Notes: generated by a model from the letters alone, not told the origin. Positions 9,292 to 19,346 are shown, counted from the stretch's first letter. The stretch: DNA of 64,000 nucleotides from Cyanobacteria bacterium FACHB-DQ100 (GCA_014695195.1 JACJNW010000019.1:222469-286468), one strand, 5' to 3'. A program made the numbers and translations.

Positions 9292-10443
9292 ATGAAAATT
9301 CTGCATTTGTATGCTGGAAATTTATTTGGAGGGATTGAGACCTATTTAGTGACATTAGCCAAGACTCAAACACTAATGCCACAAATGCAGCATGAATTCG
9401 GGCTGTGCTTTTCGGGGCGATTGATGAGTGAGCTTCAGCAGGCAGGCGCGATCGTGCATGAGCTGGGGGCGGTGAAAGTTCGCAAGCCTTGGACAGTGTG
9501 GGCAGCGAGATCGCGACTAAAAGCACTCTTGCGGCAAGGGTATTTCGATGTGGTGATTGCTCATGCTTGCTGGGTACAGGCAATCTTTGGAGCAGTGGTG
9601 AAAGCACAGAAACTGCCGCTAGTATTTTCTGCTCATGATACGGTATCGGGTCGTGGATGGTTAGAGCAATGGGCTAAAAGAACAGTTCCGCATCTAGTGA
9701 TTGCGAATAGTGATTTCACTAGATCGACGCTCAAGCTTCTTTATCCATCGTCTCCTAGCTGCTTACTCTATCATCCGGTTTTAAATTCGGCTGATCCGGA
9801 TCAAGCTTCATTGCGGCGATCGGTGCGATCGCAGTTTCAGACCCCCGATGATCAAGTTGTGATGATTCAGGCTTGCCGTTTAGAACCTTGGAAGGGGCAT
9901 CGATTGTTGCTGTCAGCATTGGGACAACTTAAAGATGTGCCAAACTGGGAGACGTGGATTGTGGGAGGAGCACAGCGTTCGCATGAAAAAGCTTATCTAG
10001 CTTCGCTTCAGGCGGAAGCAAAAGCATTAGGGATTGATGGTCGCGTGAAGTTTCTAGGTCAGCGATCGGATGTACCAAACTTGTTAGCTGCTGCTGATAT
10101 TCATTGTCAACCGAATAGTGGAGGAGAGCCGTTCGGGATTGCTTTTATTGAAGCACTGTATGCTGGACTGCCTATTGTTACAACTGCGATCGGGGCTGCA
10201 CCAGAAATTGTGAATGATACTTGTGGGTGTTTAGTACCTGCGGGAGATCCAAGCGCGATCGCTCAAGTTCTAAAGCGATTAATGACGGACGCAACAGAGC
10301 GCGATCGGCTGTCGCAAGGTTGTGTCGATCGAGCAGTCGCGCTTTGTGATCCAGCACAACAATTAAGTAAGCTATGTAAAATTCTCAGCCTAGAGCTTTC
10401 ACTTGAAGCTCCGGTACAAACACCAAAGCTAACGACTCGCTGA
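9292..10443 (+). CDS. glycosyltransferase family 4
   Basis: A GT4 glycosyltransferase of 383 residues. It begins MKILHLYAGNLFGGIETYL with the Gly-rich loop. The C-terminal domain holds DQVVMIQACRLEPWKGHRLL, VKFLGQRSDVPNLLAAADIH, and the donor-binding segment GGEPFGIAFIEALYAGLPIV with paired glutamates. A GTG three bases upstream is an alternative start, but the ATG gives the standard family N-terminus. It lies 18 bp downstream of another GT4 gene and 69 bp upstream of the PEP-CTERM protein gene. The role is presumably cytoplasmic assembly of the same extracellular polymer. Confidence 0.9.
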   Translation: MKILHLYAGNLFGGIETYLVTLAKTQTLMPQMQHEFGLCFSGRLMSELQQAGAIVHELGAVKVRKPWTVWAARSRLKALLRQGYFDVVIAHACWVQAIFGAVVKAQKLPLVFSAHDTVSGRGWLEQWAKRTVPHLVIANSDFTRSTLKLLYPSSPSCLLYHPVLNSADPDQASLRRSVRSQFQTPDDQVVMIQACRLEPWKGHRLLLSALGQLKDVPNWETWIVGGAQRSHEKAYLASLQAEAKALGIDGRVKFLGQRSDVPNLLAAADIHCQPNSGGEPFGIAFIEALYAGLPIVTTAIGAAPEIVNDTCGCLVPAGDPSAIAQVLKRLMTDATERDRLSQGCVDRAVALCDPAQQLSKLCKILSLELSLEAPVQTPKLTTR

Positions 10444-10512
10444 TTTTATGGTAAAGCTTTCTCTCAATGGGAAAACTACGATCGACATTTTGTATCGTTT
10501 TTGAGCACTTGC

Positions 10513-11400
10513 ATGAACAAACTACTCACAGCTACTCTTACCAGTGCCTTTCTGCTCTTAGGGGCGGCAAAAGCTTCTGCTCTTACCGTTCTCTACGATG
10601 GCTCTGCGGGCAATTTTCCAACGAATCAAGGCTGGTTTTCAAATGGAACTGGCTCTCAATCTTTTAGTAGTGGCGGCACAATTCTCGATACAAATGGTAG
10701 TAGTGGAACGGACTTTAGTATCCGAACTGGCTACGCTCGGACTCCTGGTTTGGCTCCCTTGGGTGTCAGCTTAGACGCAAATAGCGGATTTAATTTGCGG
10801 TTTGATTTGGAATTGCTGAATGAGGCTCGTAATAGCGCAGCGTCAAACAATACGGCAGTCGATAACACCGACGATCGTGCAGGTTTGAGCATTACTGTGA
10901 TCAGTTCTGATGCTTCAAAAGCGATCGAGCTTGGATTTTGGACAGATCGAATTTGGGCGCAGCAAGATGGGGCAGTCAAAGCTGATCCAAGTACAACAAA
11001 TCTTAATCCACCCACACCCATTAGCCCAAGTGGAACGCGGTTCACTCAAGCAGAAGGAGCTGCTTTTAATACGCAATCAAGCGTGAATCGTTATGACTTG
11101 TCGTTTTTAGGCAATAGCTATTTTCTCTATGTTAATGGCGATTACAGCACACCTCTACTCACAGGACGTTTGCGGGACTACCGACCCGAAGCTGCTTTTG
11201 GAGGAGTCTCAGCTATCTATGCAGCGCCTAACTCTGTGTTTATAGGAGATAATACAACTTCTGCAAGAGGGAGCTTTAGGCTAAATCAGGTCGAGTATTC
11301 TCCAACGCCAGTTCCTTTTGCGTTTAATCCATTGTTGGGGTTTGGTGTGATTGGACTGACTAGATTGCGTAAGATAATTGTCAAAAGGGCTAAACGTTAA
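10513..11400 (+). CDS. PEP-CTERM-like secreted surface protein
   Basis: A 295-residue exported protein. The signal peptide is MNKLLTATLTSAFLLLGAAKASA, so the ATG at 10513 is preferred over the TTG at 10501. The mature part is rich in Ser, Gly, Thr and Asn and has no assigned domain. The C-terminus has the cyanobacterial sorting-signal layout: a PTPVPFAFNPLLG motif, a hydrophobic helix (FGVIGLTRL) and a basic tail (RKIIVKRAKR). Such tails are processed by cyanobacterial exosortases, and these proteins often belong to exopolysaccharide loci, which fits the four neighbouring glycosyltransferases. No exosortase gene is present in this window. The molecular function is unknown. Confidence 0.8.
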   Translation: MNKLLTATLTSAFLLLGAAKASALTVLYDGSAGNFPTNQGWFSNGTGSQSFSSGGTILDTNGSSGTDFSIRTGYARTPGLAPLGVSLDANSGFNLRFDLELLNEARNSAASNNTAVDNTDDRAGLSITVISSDASKAIELGFWTDRIWAQQDGAVKADPSTTNLNPPTPISPSGTRFTQAEGAAFNTQSSVNRYDLSFLGNSYFLYVNGDYSTPLLTGRLRDYRPEAAFGGVSAIYAAPNSVFIGDNTTSARGSFRLNQVEYSPTPVPFAFNPLLGFGVIGLTRLRKIIVKRAKR

Positions 11401-11479
11401 GAGGGTTAGAAACGGTCAGCGCCCAAAGCTCTCAGCACAGATGCCAGGAAATCAAACCAAGCATCAGATCAAGTTAGCC

Positions 11480-12139
11480 TCACTTGGCGCAGGCTCCATC
11501 GTGGGAAAGCTGCGTTTCAATCACGATCGTTTCATAGTTTAGTTTTTGCAAAACTTCAGTGAGCAATTGTTTAGCGCTGTTGTTGGCTGATTCGAGAATA
11601 TTGCTTTCACAAGCTTCTTGGCGGATGGCTGCGATCGCTTTGAGTTGCGCTTCTTCTTCCAGTTCGGCAGAGGCTTTGGGGGCAAACCATTCACTATAGT
11701 TTGCCAGAATGGTCGAATGTCCCACGTTTAGCCCGATGTCTCGAAGGTAAGGTGCAGGCAGCACTAGATGAACTTTACCCGGACTTACAGATTTCACTTG
11801 CAACTGTTTCAGATCAATCCCTGCTTGCACTTGGGATACGCCTTCGTAAACCAGGTTGGTTTGTCCAACTTGTAAGCCAAACACGTCACTCGGTTTTTCA
11901 ATACGGATGGTCGCTTTAGCTGTCATTGTCGCTGAGGTGAGTTGATCTGCGTTTTGCAGTCCTGAGAAGATAAGATTTCTCAGCTCAACCGTGGTTGCGG
12001 AATGCGGTAGGAACTGTAAACCAAATAGACCGAGCATCAGAAGCACGATCGCGCTCACAATCAGCCACTTAAATTTCTCAACGATCGGATTGATCACCGT
12101 TTCCACACTTTGACTCAGCAACGCGTCCCAAAACCGCAT
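11480..12139 (-). CDS. DUF4230-like membrane-anchored protein
   Basis: A 219-residue protein with an N-terminal transmembrane anchor (LIVSAIVLLMLGLFGLQFL) and a soluble extracytoplasmic domain containing TTVELRNLIFSGLQNADQL, VFGLQVGQTNLVYEGVSQVQAGIDL and VLPAPYLRDIGLN, as in the DUF4230 family. The C-terminus has a Glu/Ala-rich helix. The start at 12139 is chosen because AGGAG lies 8-12 bases upstream. A longer frame to 12262 would run back over the neighbouring divergent promoter. The biochemical function of the family is not established. It is transcribed divergently from the oxidoreductase, with 127 bp between them. Confidence 0.7.
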   Translation of the reverse strand: MRFWDALLSQSVETVINPIVEKFKWLIVSAIVLLMLGLFGLQFLPHSATTVELRNLIFSGLQNADQLTSATMTAKATIRIEKPSDVFGLQVGQTNLVYEGVSQVQAGIDLKQLQVKSVSPGKVHLVLPAPYLRDIGLNVGHSTILANYSEWFAPKASAELEEEAQLKAIAAIRQEACESNILESANNSAKQLLTEVLQKLNYETIVIETQLSHDGACAK

Positions 12140-12266
12140 AACCCTGCTCCTAAACTCCAGTGCTATTGGTGATTCTAGCTGAGAATAAGTTTGCCCGTTG
12201 TTAAGTACGCCGAGATCGATTCCATTTTGCAGTAGACTGAGCAAGACGCGATCGAACTTCAATAAA

Positions 12267-13358
12267 ATGACAGGCTCTAAGATTGGTGTAGCAGTTGTTG
12301 GAACGGGATTTGGGCAGAAAGTTCACATTCCTGGACTTCAAGCACATCCACGGACTGAAGTGGTTGCAATCTATCATCGAGACGCACAAAAAGCACAGGC
12401 GATCGCACACGCTCATCAAATTCCTCACGCTTGCTCAACGATCGAGGAAGTTCTGGCACTGCCAAACCTTGATGCTGTCAGCATCTCAACGCCGCCATTT
12501 TTGCATTTCGACATGGCAAAAACGGCGATCGATGCCGGGAAACATTTGCTGCTAGAAAAACCCACCGCATTAAACGTGATTCAAGCAAAAGACTTGTATC
12601 GTCGATCGCTAAAGAATCGCGTTGTTACCAGCATGAACTTTGAGTTCCGTTTCGTTCCCGCTTGGCAGCATTTCGCGGATTTGCTCGCGCAAGATTACGT
12701 CGGACAGAAACGCTTAATCAAAATCGATTGGCTCGTCTCTAGTCGCGCTGATGCCTCTCGCCCCTGGAATTGGTACGCCTGCAAAGATCAAGGCGGCGGT
12801 GCGTTGGGCGCACTCGGCTCTCATACGTTTGATTACATCACGTGGCTGTTTGGTGAAGTCGATCGCTTAACTGCCAGTCTCAGTACCGCCATTTCGAGCC
12901 GTTTTGATCCCGCTACAGGCGAACTCAAACCCGTCGATTCCGATGACACTTGTAATGTCACGCTGGAACTGATAGATGGAACTCCCTGCCAAATCTGTAT
13001 CAGTTCCGTTACCGCTCAAGGACGGGGACACTGGATTGAGGTGTATGGCGATCGCGGCACTCTCATTCTCGGCAGCGACAATCAGAAAGACTACGTTCAC
13101 GGATTCAAGCTCTGGGGCGCCCCTATAGGACAAGAACTCGTAGAACTCGAAATTCCGCCGCACTTTGCGTTTAAGCAAGTGTTTGCAGATGGACGCATCG
13201 CGCCGTTTATCCGCGTCGTTGATCAATGGGTGTTGGGGATCGATCGCCAAGAGTCCCTTTCACCTTCCTTAAAAGAAGGCGTATATTCACAACTCCTGAT
13301 GGATCTCGCGCACGAATCAAACGAGACTGGAACTTGGGTGAACGTACCGCAATGGTAA
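12267..13358 (+). CDS. Gfo/Idh/MocA family NAD(P)-dependent oxidoreductase
   Basis: A 363-residue oxidoreductase. The N-terminal Rossmann fold starts IGVAVVGTGFGQKVHIPGL with the GxGxxG dinucleotide motif. The family signature LLLEKPTALN follows, with the catalytic-site Lys of the EKP motif, and GALGALGSHTFDYITWLFG then supplies the conserved His region. Family members oxidise or reduce sugars, inositols or related polyols. The substrate is unknown, although the nearby polysaccharide locus suggests a nucleotide-sugar or sugar substrate. The ATG at 12267 is preferred. The in-frame extension to 12198 adds 23 residues before the Rossmann strand that have no match to the family. Confidence 0.9.
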   Translation: MTGSKIGVAVVGTGFGQKVHIPGLQAHPRTEVVAIYHRDAQKAQAIAHAHQIPHACSTIEEVLALPNLDAVSISTPPFLHFDMAKTAIDAGKHLLLEKPTALNVIQAKDLYRRSLKNRVVTSMNFEFRFVPAWQHFADLLAQDYVGQKRLIKIDWLVSSRADASRPWNWYACKDQGGGALGALGSHTFDYITWLFGEVDRLTASLSTAISSRFDPATGELKPVDSDDTCNVTLELIDGTPCQICISSVTAQGRGHWIEVYGDRGTLILGSDNQKDYVHGFKLWGAPIGQELVELEIPPHFAFKQVFADGRIAPFIRVVDQWVLGIDRQESLSPSLKEGVYSQLLMDLAHESNETGTWVNVPQW

Positions 13359-13363
13359 AGAGG

Positions 13364-13603
13364 TTAAATCTCCTCATCAGGTGCGACCTCTAAATACAAG
13401 CGAATGAACTCCGATGCCGCCTTCGGATTCACTGACTTTAACGCCTTATAAATTTCAACTACAACTTCAGCTAATGGATCACGCTCACCCCGGAGCCAGC
13501 GACTGAAGTTCGATCGATTCACCCCCATCATCGCCGACAGTTGATATTGCGTGATGCTGTGGGATTCAAGCACCTGCCTTAATGCGCTCCCTGCTCTTGA
13601 CAT
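13364..13603 (-). CDS. XRE-family helix-turn-helix regulator
   Basis: A small DNA-binding protein of 79 residues from the ATG at 13603. It contains a Cro/C1-type HTH: LRQVLESHSITQYQLSAMMG, then VNRSNFSRWLRGERDP as the recognition helix. The short C-terminal helix is acidic. The frame extends to 13723, but the added 40 residues overlap the ATPase gene and look non-coding. It lies directly downstream of, and in line with, the ATPase gene, so the two may be co-transcribed. The target is unknown. The gene converges with the oxidoreductase, with only a few bases between their stops. Confidence 0.75.
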   Translation of the reverse strand: MSRAGSALRQVLESHSITQYQLSAMMGVNRSNFSRWLRGERDPLAEVVVEIYKALKSVNPKAASEFIRLYLEVAPDEEI

Positions 13604-13698
13604 AGTCTGCTCTGCATAACAGTGGATGCTTTGACTATATCGGTTTTTAACCTCTGTGCAAATAAATTGAATCGCACCTATGGTAGTCGAAGTATTTT

Positions 13699-14799
13699 TT
13701 AGGTGAGTCGATGTCTCAGCCACGCGCCCAATAGCGGCAAGGCAATCCGATAGCCCAACTCAGCTCCGTACACCAAACCCTTCTGCTCTAAGCTTGCTAG
13801 CGCTCCTTGCAGCCCGCCCCCCCGCGACAGATTGTGCTTCTGAATATACTCGCGGGCATGAGGGCTATCTGTCGGATCAAGCGCCAAGCTTTCTAGCACC
13901 CGGACTTGGCTATACGGCAACAGCAAAATCAGCGACTCAAACGTTACCGAAAGATCTTGAATCAGCCCGATCGCAGCGCGATCGACATGATGCGGCTGAA
14001 TCACGGTGACTGGCTCAAAATTCTTGCGAACCGCTTCACGTTTGCCATACTCCAGCCAAATCCGCCGCGCCAGCGTAATCGCATCGCCAAAATGCCCCTG
14101 CACATAGTTGAGAAACAGCACTAAGCTCTCTGGTTCAAGCTCTAACCGCTCAGTCAGCATCGCTTGAGCAATCCAAGTTTGCATCGTTTTATTCGATATG
14201 GGACTTAGCGACACGACTGGCAATTCTTTCGTCTCTGTCCAACGCTCTGCCACAGTTGCGATCAGCGCATAGCTCACCCGACTCTGCCGCCGGACTTCCT
14301 GACGTAAATACTGCTCCCATTTATTCGACCGATCGAATGACCTCAGATGCGGAAAGTTCAGAAATACAATCACCACCCGACTGTCAAACCATTCTGCTAG
14401 GGCTTGTGGCAGCCTCAAAAGCGCCTCAAACAAAGCCCATTCCTTACCCGGTGACGAATGCCAGATAATCTGGGATCTGCCGCCCGTCGATCGCAAAATG
14501 AACGGATGATCTTTACTCCAGCGATCGATAAAGGTCAGCTCTTCGGGAGATTCAAACGTCGTGACGATCGCGTCTGCAAGTAACTGCAAGAATCGGCAAT
14601 AATTTGTAGCGCGGAGACAGTCGATTTCTAGCACTTTTGCGCCACAATCACGAGCCGCCGCTCGAATCAGAGTACGCCGACCAATTCCGGGCACACCTGC
14701 TAAGAGCAGATCGCGATCGCTGAGCAAAATTCGACTGACTTGATCGAGTTCTTGATCTCGCCCGATTAACTGAGGGGGAAGAAACGGATGGCTCACCAT
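13699..14799 (-). CDS. P-loop ATPase (AAA/STAND-like) with C-terminal winged-helix-like part
   Basis: A 366-residue ATP-binding protein. The opening PPQLIGRDQELDQVSRILLS resembles the Orc/STAND sensor-1 entry. Walker A is AGVPGIGRRT near residues 34-43, and Walker B is VVIVFLNFPHL, with an Asn where Asp is usual. Sensor-like segments follow (YALIATVAERW). The C-terminal third, from LLPYSQVRVLESLAL to LVYGAELGYRIALPLLGAWL, looks like a winged helix. The weakened Walker B suggests a regulator or an ATP-binding switch rather than a strong ATPase. It precedes a XRE regulator in the same direction. The pathway is unknown, and I find no transposition or CRISPR genes beside it. Confidence 0.65.
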   Translation of the reverse strand: MVSHPFLPPQLIGRDQELDQVSRILLSDRDLLLAGVPGIGRRTLIRAAARDCGAKVLEIDCLRATNYCRFLQLLADAIVTTFESPEELTFIDRWSKDHPFILRSTGGRSQIIWHSSPGKEWALFEALLRLPQALAEWFDSRVVIVFLNFPHLRSFDRSNKWEQYLRQEVRRQSRVSYALIATVAERWTETKELPVVSLSPISNKTMQTWIAQAMLTERLELEPESLVLFLNYVQGHFGDAITLARRIWLEYGKREAVRKNFEPVTVIQPHHVDRAAIGLIQDLSVTFESLILLLPYSQVRVLESLALDPTDSPHAREYIQKHNLSRGGGLQGALASLEQKGLVYGAELGYRIALPLLGAWLRHRLT

Positions 14800-14821
14800 T
14801 ATTTAAAGTCGCAAATCTGCA

Positions 14822-14869
14822 CTGCTCAATCTGTAACCTGCTCAATCTGTAACCTGCTCAATCTGTACC
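14822..14869. repeat. three tandem 16-bp repeats upstream of two divergent genes
   Basis: Units ctgctcaatctgtaac at 14822-14837 and 14838-14853 are identical, and the third at 14854-14869 differs only near its end. They lie 23 bp upstream of the leftward ATPase start and about 150 bp before the P-type ATPase start. They could be iteron-like operator sites or a slippage product. Confidence 0.85.
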
Positions 14870-15020
14870 TTCAGACGCTTCACACCGGTATCCTGAAACG
14901 GTATTGTCTAGATTTTATAACGGATTTGGAAAAAATACTAATTGCTAGTGCTATGCTTTGTCTGTTGGGCACTATGTTAAAGTGCCACACGGCAGTTATC
15001 CCATAACTTCTGAGTCTCTT

Positions 15021-17867
15021 ATGTCTGGTCATTCACTTCCGTCGCCAACCACAGCTTGGCATACCTTAGATACCACCCAATCGCTCTCAACCCTGAAAAG
15101 CGATGTCCAGTCGGGTTTAAGTGAACAAGAGGCGGCACTCCGCCTGGATCAATACGGAACCAACGAGCTAGAGGAATCTGGCGGTCGTAGCCCGTGGGAA
15201 ATCTTGATCGATCAGTTCAAGAACGTCATGTTGCTGATGCTGATTGGTGTCGCTCTCGTCTCTGGAATTCTCGATCTGATCGCACTAACGCAGAACAATC
15301 TCAAGCCTGGTGAAGTGCCTTTTAAGGATACGATCGCGATTCTGGCGATCGTCGTGCTAAATGGTGCATTAGGGTATGTTCAGGAGAGCCGCGCTGAAAA
15401 AGCGTTAGCAGCACTTAAGCAACTTTCGTCGCCGAGGGTACGTATCCTGCGGGGAGGACGAGTCACCGAGGTCGATTCCAAGTATCTGGTGCCGGGTGAT
15501 GTGATGCTGGTGGAAGCAGGGGTTCAGGTGGCGGCAGATGGGCGGATTCTCGAAGCGGCAAACCTGCAAATCCGAGAAGCAGCACTCACCGGAGAAGCCG
15601 AAGCCGTCAACAAAAACGCCAAGATTACGGTCAGAGAGGATGCGATGCCTGCCGATCGGATCAACATGATCTATCAAGGCACTGAAGTAGTCAACGGTCG
15701 CGGCACGGTGGTAGTGACCGGAACCGGAATGCGAACGGAACTCGGAAAAATTGCTGCACAAATTCAGGGTGTGGAATCGGAGCCGACTCCGTTGCAGAAG
15801 CGGATGGATCAGTTGAGTAAAGCGCTAGTGACAGGGGCACTGGTACTGGTGGCGATCGTCGTGATCGGTGGCTTGATTATTACTCGCGATTTCAGCAAAC
15901 TGCAAAACTTGCTGCAAACCTCGCTCAGTATGGCGGTGGCAGTCGTGCCAGAAGGCTTGCCTGCGGTCATTACAGTAACGTTGGCGATCGGAACTCAGCG
16001 CATGGTGCGTCGGCAAGCGTTGATTCGGAAGCTGCCTGCGGTAGAAACGCTGGGGTCTGTGACGACGATTTGTTCTGATAAAACCGGGACTTTGACCCAG
16101 AACAAAATGGTGGTGCAATCGCTGCATACGATTAGCTCCAGTCCAAAGATTACAGGTGAAGGCTATGCACCCGACGGCGAATTTCTGCTCAATGGATCGA
16201 GAATTATTCCCGCAGATCAGCCGGAATTGAGAGCCTTGCTTCTCGCTTGTACCTTGTGTAACGATTCGATTCTGCAACAAGAAGGCGGACAGTGGATTAT
16301 TATCGGTGATCCAACTGAGGGAGCGTTGTTAACGGCTGCGGCGAAAGCAGGATTAGAGCGCGATCAGTGGAGCAGCAAACTTCCGCGGGTTTCAGAGTTT
16401 CCGTTCTCGTCCGATCGCAAACGCATGAGTGTGATCGTCAAAGATGCCGCAGGCTTACTGCAATCGGAAACAGACTTTCTCTCTACGCCTTTCTTGATGT
16501 TCACGAAAGGATCGCCAGAAATTGTTCTAGAGCGCTGTCATCAGATTCAGATTGGCGATCGCGTCGAGCCAATTACTCAAGCTCAGCGCGCTCAGATTCT
16601 TCAGCGCAACAATGAACTTGCTGGAAACGGTCTGCGGGTCTTGGGATTCGCTTACAAGCCTCTGAAAGAAGTGCCGCCAGAAACTGCCGACGAAGCTTCA
16701 GAGCAAGGATTAGTCTGGTTAGGCTTGGTGGATATGCTCGATGCGCCGCGTCCTGAAGTGCGCGAAGCGGTGAAGCGATGCCGCACCGCAGGCATTCGTC
16801 CGGTAATGATTACTGGAGATCACCAACTGACCGCCAGCGCGATCGCACAGGATCTGGGCATTTCCAAACCCGGAGATGAAGTGCTAATTGGGCGCGAACT
16901 TGAAGTGATGAGCGACCAAGAACTCGAACAGAACGTCGATCGCGTCAGTGTGTATGCGCGGGTTGCACCGGAACACAAGCTGCGGATTGTAAAAGCGCTC
17001 CAGCGTCGGGGACAAATTGCCGCAATGACCGGAGACGGAGTAAATGATGCCCCTGCACTGAAGCAAGCAGACATCGGGATCGCAATGGGAATTACCGGAA
17101 CCGATGTGAGTAAAGAAGCTTCGGATATGGTGCTGCTGGATGATAACTTTGCGACGATCGTCGCTGCGACCGAAGAAGGGCGCGTGGTTTATACCAACAT
17201 TCGCCGCTTTATCAAGTACATTCTGGGATCGAACATTGGGGAAGTGATTACGATCGCCGCTTCAGTGGTGTTAATTCCAGCCGTCGCTGCCACCGGAAGC
17301 GTCCCGCTCACACCGCTACAAATTCTGTGGATGAACCTTGTAACCGATGGGTTACCTGCGTTGGCGCTGGCGGTTGAACCGGCAGAACCGAACGTGATGA
17401 ACCGTCCGCCGAACAATCCGGGAGAAAGCATTTTTGCGCGCGGCTTGGGGACGTACATGATTCGGATCGGGATTGTGTTAGCGATTCTCGCGATTTCAAC
17501 GATGGTCTGGGCGTACAATTACACGACGACAAACTTCGGCGGCAACTTGGATGCCGATCGCTGGAAAACGATTGTGTTTACGACTCTATGTCTCGCACAG
17601 ATGGGACACGCGATCGCAATTCGCTCCAACAATCGATTAACGATCGAACTGAATCCGTTTACCAATCTCTATGTTTGGGGCGCGGTGATTTTGACTTCGA
17701 TTCTGCAATTGTTGTTAGTGTATGTTGCGCCGCTACGCGCCTTCTTCGGCACACACTATCTACCGTTCAACGAATTGATGGTTTGTGTGGGTGTGAGTGC
17801 ATTGATGTTTGTGTGGATTGAACTAGAGAAGTTATTCTTCCGGTTCTATTTCAGCCAGAAGCGCTAA
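15021..17867 (+). CDS. P-type cation-transporting ATPase, probably Ca2+ (type IIA, PacL-like)
   Basis: A 948-residue P-type ATPase that pumps cations across the membrane. From the ATG at 15021 it has the N-terminal cation ATPase domain ([16 protein letters not shown]), the actuator TGE at 190-192 and a PEGLP ion-site motif at 310-314. The phosphorylated Asp lies in DKTGT near residue 353. Nucleotide-binding signatures are FTKGSPE and the later [16 protein letters not shown] hinge. Three to four C-terminal membrane helices contain [19 protein letters not shown], typical of the SERCA/PMR1 Ca2+ group. The frame opens at a TTG at 14958, but the extra residues are not family-like. Ca2+ is the likely substrate; Mn2+ cannot be excluded. 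Confidence 0.93.
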   Translation: MSGHSLPSPTTAWHTLDTTQSLSTLKSDVQSGLSEQEAALRLDQYGTNELEESGGRSPWEILIDQFKNVMLLMLIGVALVSGILDLIALTQNNLKPGEVPFKDTIAILAIVVLNGALGYVQESRAEKALAALKQLSSPRVRILRGGRVTEVDSKYLVPGDVMLVEAGVQVAADGRILEAANLQIREAALTGEAEAVNKNAKITVREDAMPADRINMIYQGTEVVNGRGTVVVTGTGMRTELGKIAAQIQGVESEPTPLQKRMDQLSKALVTGALVLVAIVVIGGLIITRDFSKLQNLLQTSLSMAVAVVPEGLPAVITVTLAIGTQRMVRRQALIRKLPAVETLGSVTTICSDKTGTLTQNKMVVQSLHTISSSPKITGEGYAPDGEFLLNGSRIIPADQPELRALLLACTLCNDSILQQEGGQWIIIGDPTEGALLTAAAKAGLERDQWSSKLPRVSEFPFSSDRKRMSVIVKDAAGLLQSETDFLSTPFLMFTKGSPEIVLERCHQIQIGDRVEPITQAQRAQILQRNNELAGNGLRVLGFAYKPLKEVPPETADEASEQGLVWLGLVDMLDAPRPEVREAVKRCRTAGIRPVMITGDHQLTASAIAQDLGISKPGDEVLIGRELEVMSDQELEQNVDRVSVYARVAPEHKLRIVKALQRRGQIAAMTGDGVNDAPALKQADIGIAMGITGTDVSKEASDMVLLDDNFATIVAATEEGRVVYTNIRRFIKYILGSNIGEVITIAASVVLIPAVAATGSVPLTPLQILWMNLVTDGLPALALAVEPAEPNVMNRPPNNPGESIFARGLGTYMIRIGIVLAILAISTMVWAYNYTTTNFGGNLDADRWKTIVFTTLCLAQMGHAIAIRSNNRLTIELNPFTNLYVWGAVILTSILQLLLVYVAPLRAFFGTHYLPFNELMVCVGVSALMFVWIELEKLFFRFYFSQKR

Positions 17868-17888
17868 GTTCAATTTCTCATCAGCCTT

Positions 17889-17917
17889 AAGCCGCTCTCA
17901 GATCGAGGGCGGCTTTT
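17889..17917 (+). terminator. Rho-independent terminator after the P-type ATPase
   Basis: An 11-bp stem (17889-17899 with 17905-17915) around an agatc loop is followed by a short T run, 22 bp after the ATPase stop codon. The stem has one T-G pair. Confidence 0.85.
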
Positions 17918-17989
17918 ATGCTTGATTTGATACACTTGGGAAGAATTCGGGGATTATCCGAATTCCGAATGCTCAGTTCTGTCGCTTAT

Positions 17990-19117
17990 ATGTATCTGCG
18001 CTCCCTGCATCTTCGCAATTTTCGTAACTATCACGACCAGCACATTGATTTTACGGCTGCAAAAACGATTCTGCTCGGCAACAATGCTCAGGGAAAGTCG
18101 AATTTGCTGGAAGCGGTGGAGCTATTGTCTTCGCTAAAATCGCATCGAACTTCCCGCGATCGTGATTTGATTTACGACGGTGAAACGCTGTCTCAAATCA
18201 CCGGAAACTTAAAGCGCGAAATTGGAGAAATTGAGCTAAGCATGACGCTGCGCGAAAGTGGGCGGCGATCGGTCGCGCAAAATGGGGTATCAATGCGGCG
18301 ACAACTCGATTTTCTCGGCACGTTAAACATGGTGCAATTTTCTAGCTTAGACCTGGACTTAGTGCGGGGAGGGCCGGATCAGCGTAGACATTGGATTGAT
18401 GCGCTCTTAGTTCAACTTGAGCCGATTTATGCGTATGTGCTGCAACAATATAACCAAGTGCTGCGGCAGCGAAATGCTTTACTCAGAGCGCGATTAAAAG
18501 AGGAAAGTGAAGGCAGAGCCGTTTCATCACCGGATTTAGCGCTGTGGGATGCTCAGTTAGCGATCGCCGGATCAAGAGTAATTCGACGGCGTGCGAGAGT
18601 GTTAGGTCGATTAGCGCCGTTTGCGGAACAGTGGCATCAAGCAATTAGTGGTAGTACGGAAAAGTTAGAGATTCACTATGCGCCGAATGTTACTGCTGAG
18701 ACGGATACGCCGGAAGCGTTGCAGCAGGCATTTTTAGAGAAAATTCAGGCAAGAGCGATCGCAGAACAACATCAAGGAACGACGTTAGTGGGAGCGCACC
18801 GGGATGAGGTGGAGTTTTTGATTAATCAAACGCCTGCTCGTCAGTATGGTTCACAGGGTCAACAACGGACTTTAGTTTTAGCGTTGAAGTTAGCAGAGCT
18901 TAAATTGATTGAAGATGTGATCGGAGAGCCGCCGCTTTTATTGTTAGATGATGTGTTGGCGGAATTGGATTTAAACCGACAAAATCAATTGTTAGAAGCG
19001 ATTCAGGATCGGTTTCAGACCTTGATTACCACAACACATCTAGGATCGTTTGATGCTCAATGGATAGATTCAGCACAGATTTTAGAGGTGAAGGCGGGAC
19101 AACTTTATCAAGCGTGA
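17990..19117 (+). CDS. recF: DNA replication/repair protein RecF
   Basis: RecF loads RecA at single-strand gaps during recombinational repair. The 375-residue protein has an N-terminal [20 protein letters not shown], Walker [10 protein letters not shown] at about 30-38, the ABC-type signature [19 protein letters not shown] and Walker [15 protein letters not shown]. This is the domain order of RecF/SMC-like ATPases, at normal length. The ATG at 17990 starts the conserved N-terminus. An in-frame ATG at 17918 would begin inside the upstream terminator and is less likely. It stands alone, in line with the P-type ATPase, without dnaN or gyrB next to it, as is usual in cyanobacteria. Confidence 0.95.
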   Translation: MYLRSLHLRNFRNYHDQHIDFTAAKTILLGNNAQGKSNLLEAVELLSSLKSHRTSRDRDLIYDGETLSQITGNLKREIGEIELSMTLRESGRRSVAQNGVSMRRQLDFLGTLNMVQFSSLDLDLVRGGPDQRRHWIDALLVQLEPIYAYVLQQYNQVLRQRNALLRARLKEESEGRAVSSPDLALWDAQLAIAGSRVIRRRARVLGRLAPFAEQWHQAISGSTEKLEIHYAPNVTAETDTPEALQQAFLEKIQARAIAEQHQGTTLVGAHRDEVEFLINQTPARQYGSQGQQRTLVLALKLAELKLIEDVIGEPPLLLLDDVLAELDLNRQNQLLEAIQDRFQTLITTTHLGSFDAQWIDSAQILEVKAGQLYQA

Positions 19118-19211
19118 GCTGGGTTCTCTCACTGCGTTTGAGTTGTCGGGAAACGAACTGATTGTATGAATCTCATACCAAATTGATCTTTAATCGCTAC
19201 AGCTCTTGCAA

Positions 19212-19298
19212 GCCCCCTAGATCCCCCATTTGGGGGACTTCAAGCCAAAGAAGAAGATTGGATTCTCAAAGTCCCCCAAAATGGGGGATTTAGGGGGC
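19212..19298. repeat. inverted repeat with about 28-bp G/C-block arms (MITE/REP-like)
   Basis: The left arm at 19212-19239 and right arm at 19270-19298 are imperfect reverse complements built from ccccc and ggggg blocks; each arm can also fold on itself. The core is about 30 bp. It lies between recF and the convergent ABC gene. Similar G/C-block palindromes are dispersed in many cyanobacterial genomes, so a small non-autonomous element is likely. It might also stop transcription from both sides. Confidence 0.8.
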
Positions 19299-19346
19299 AC
19301 GACTGGACATCAACGAAGCGAAAAATCCGCCGAACTCAGGTATCTA

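Noticed and set aside
9041..9607. 188-residue minus-strand frame across two glycosyltransferase genes
   Set aside because: It is antisense to conserved GT4 coding sequence and has no domain of its own.
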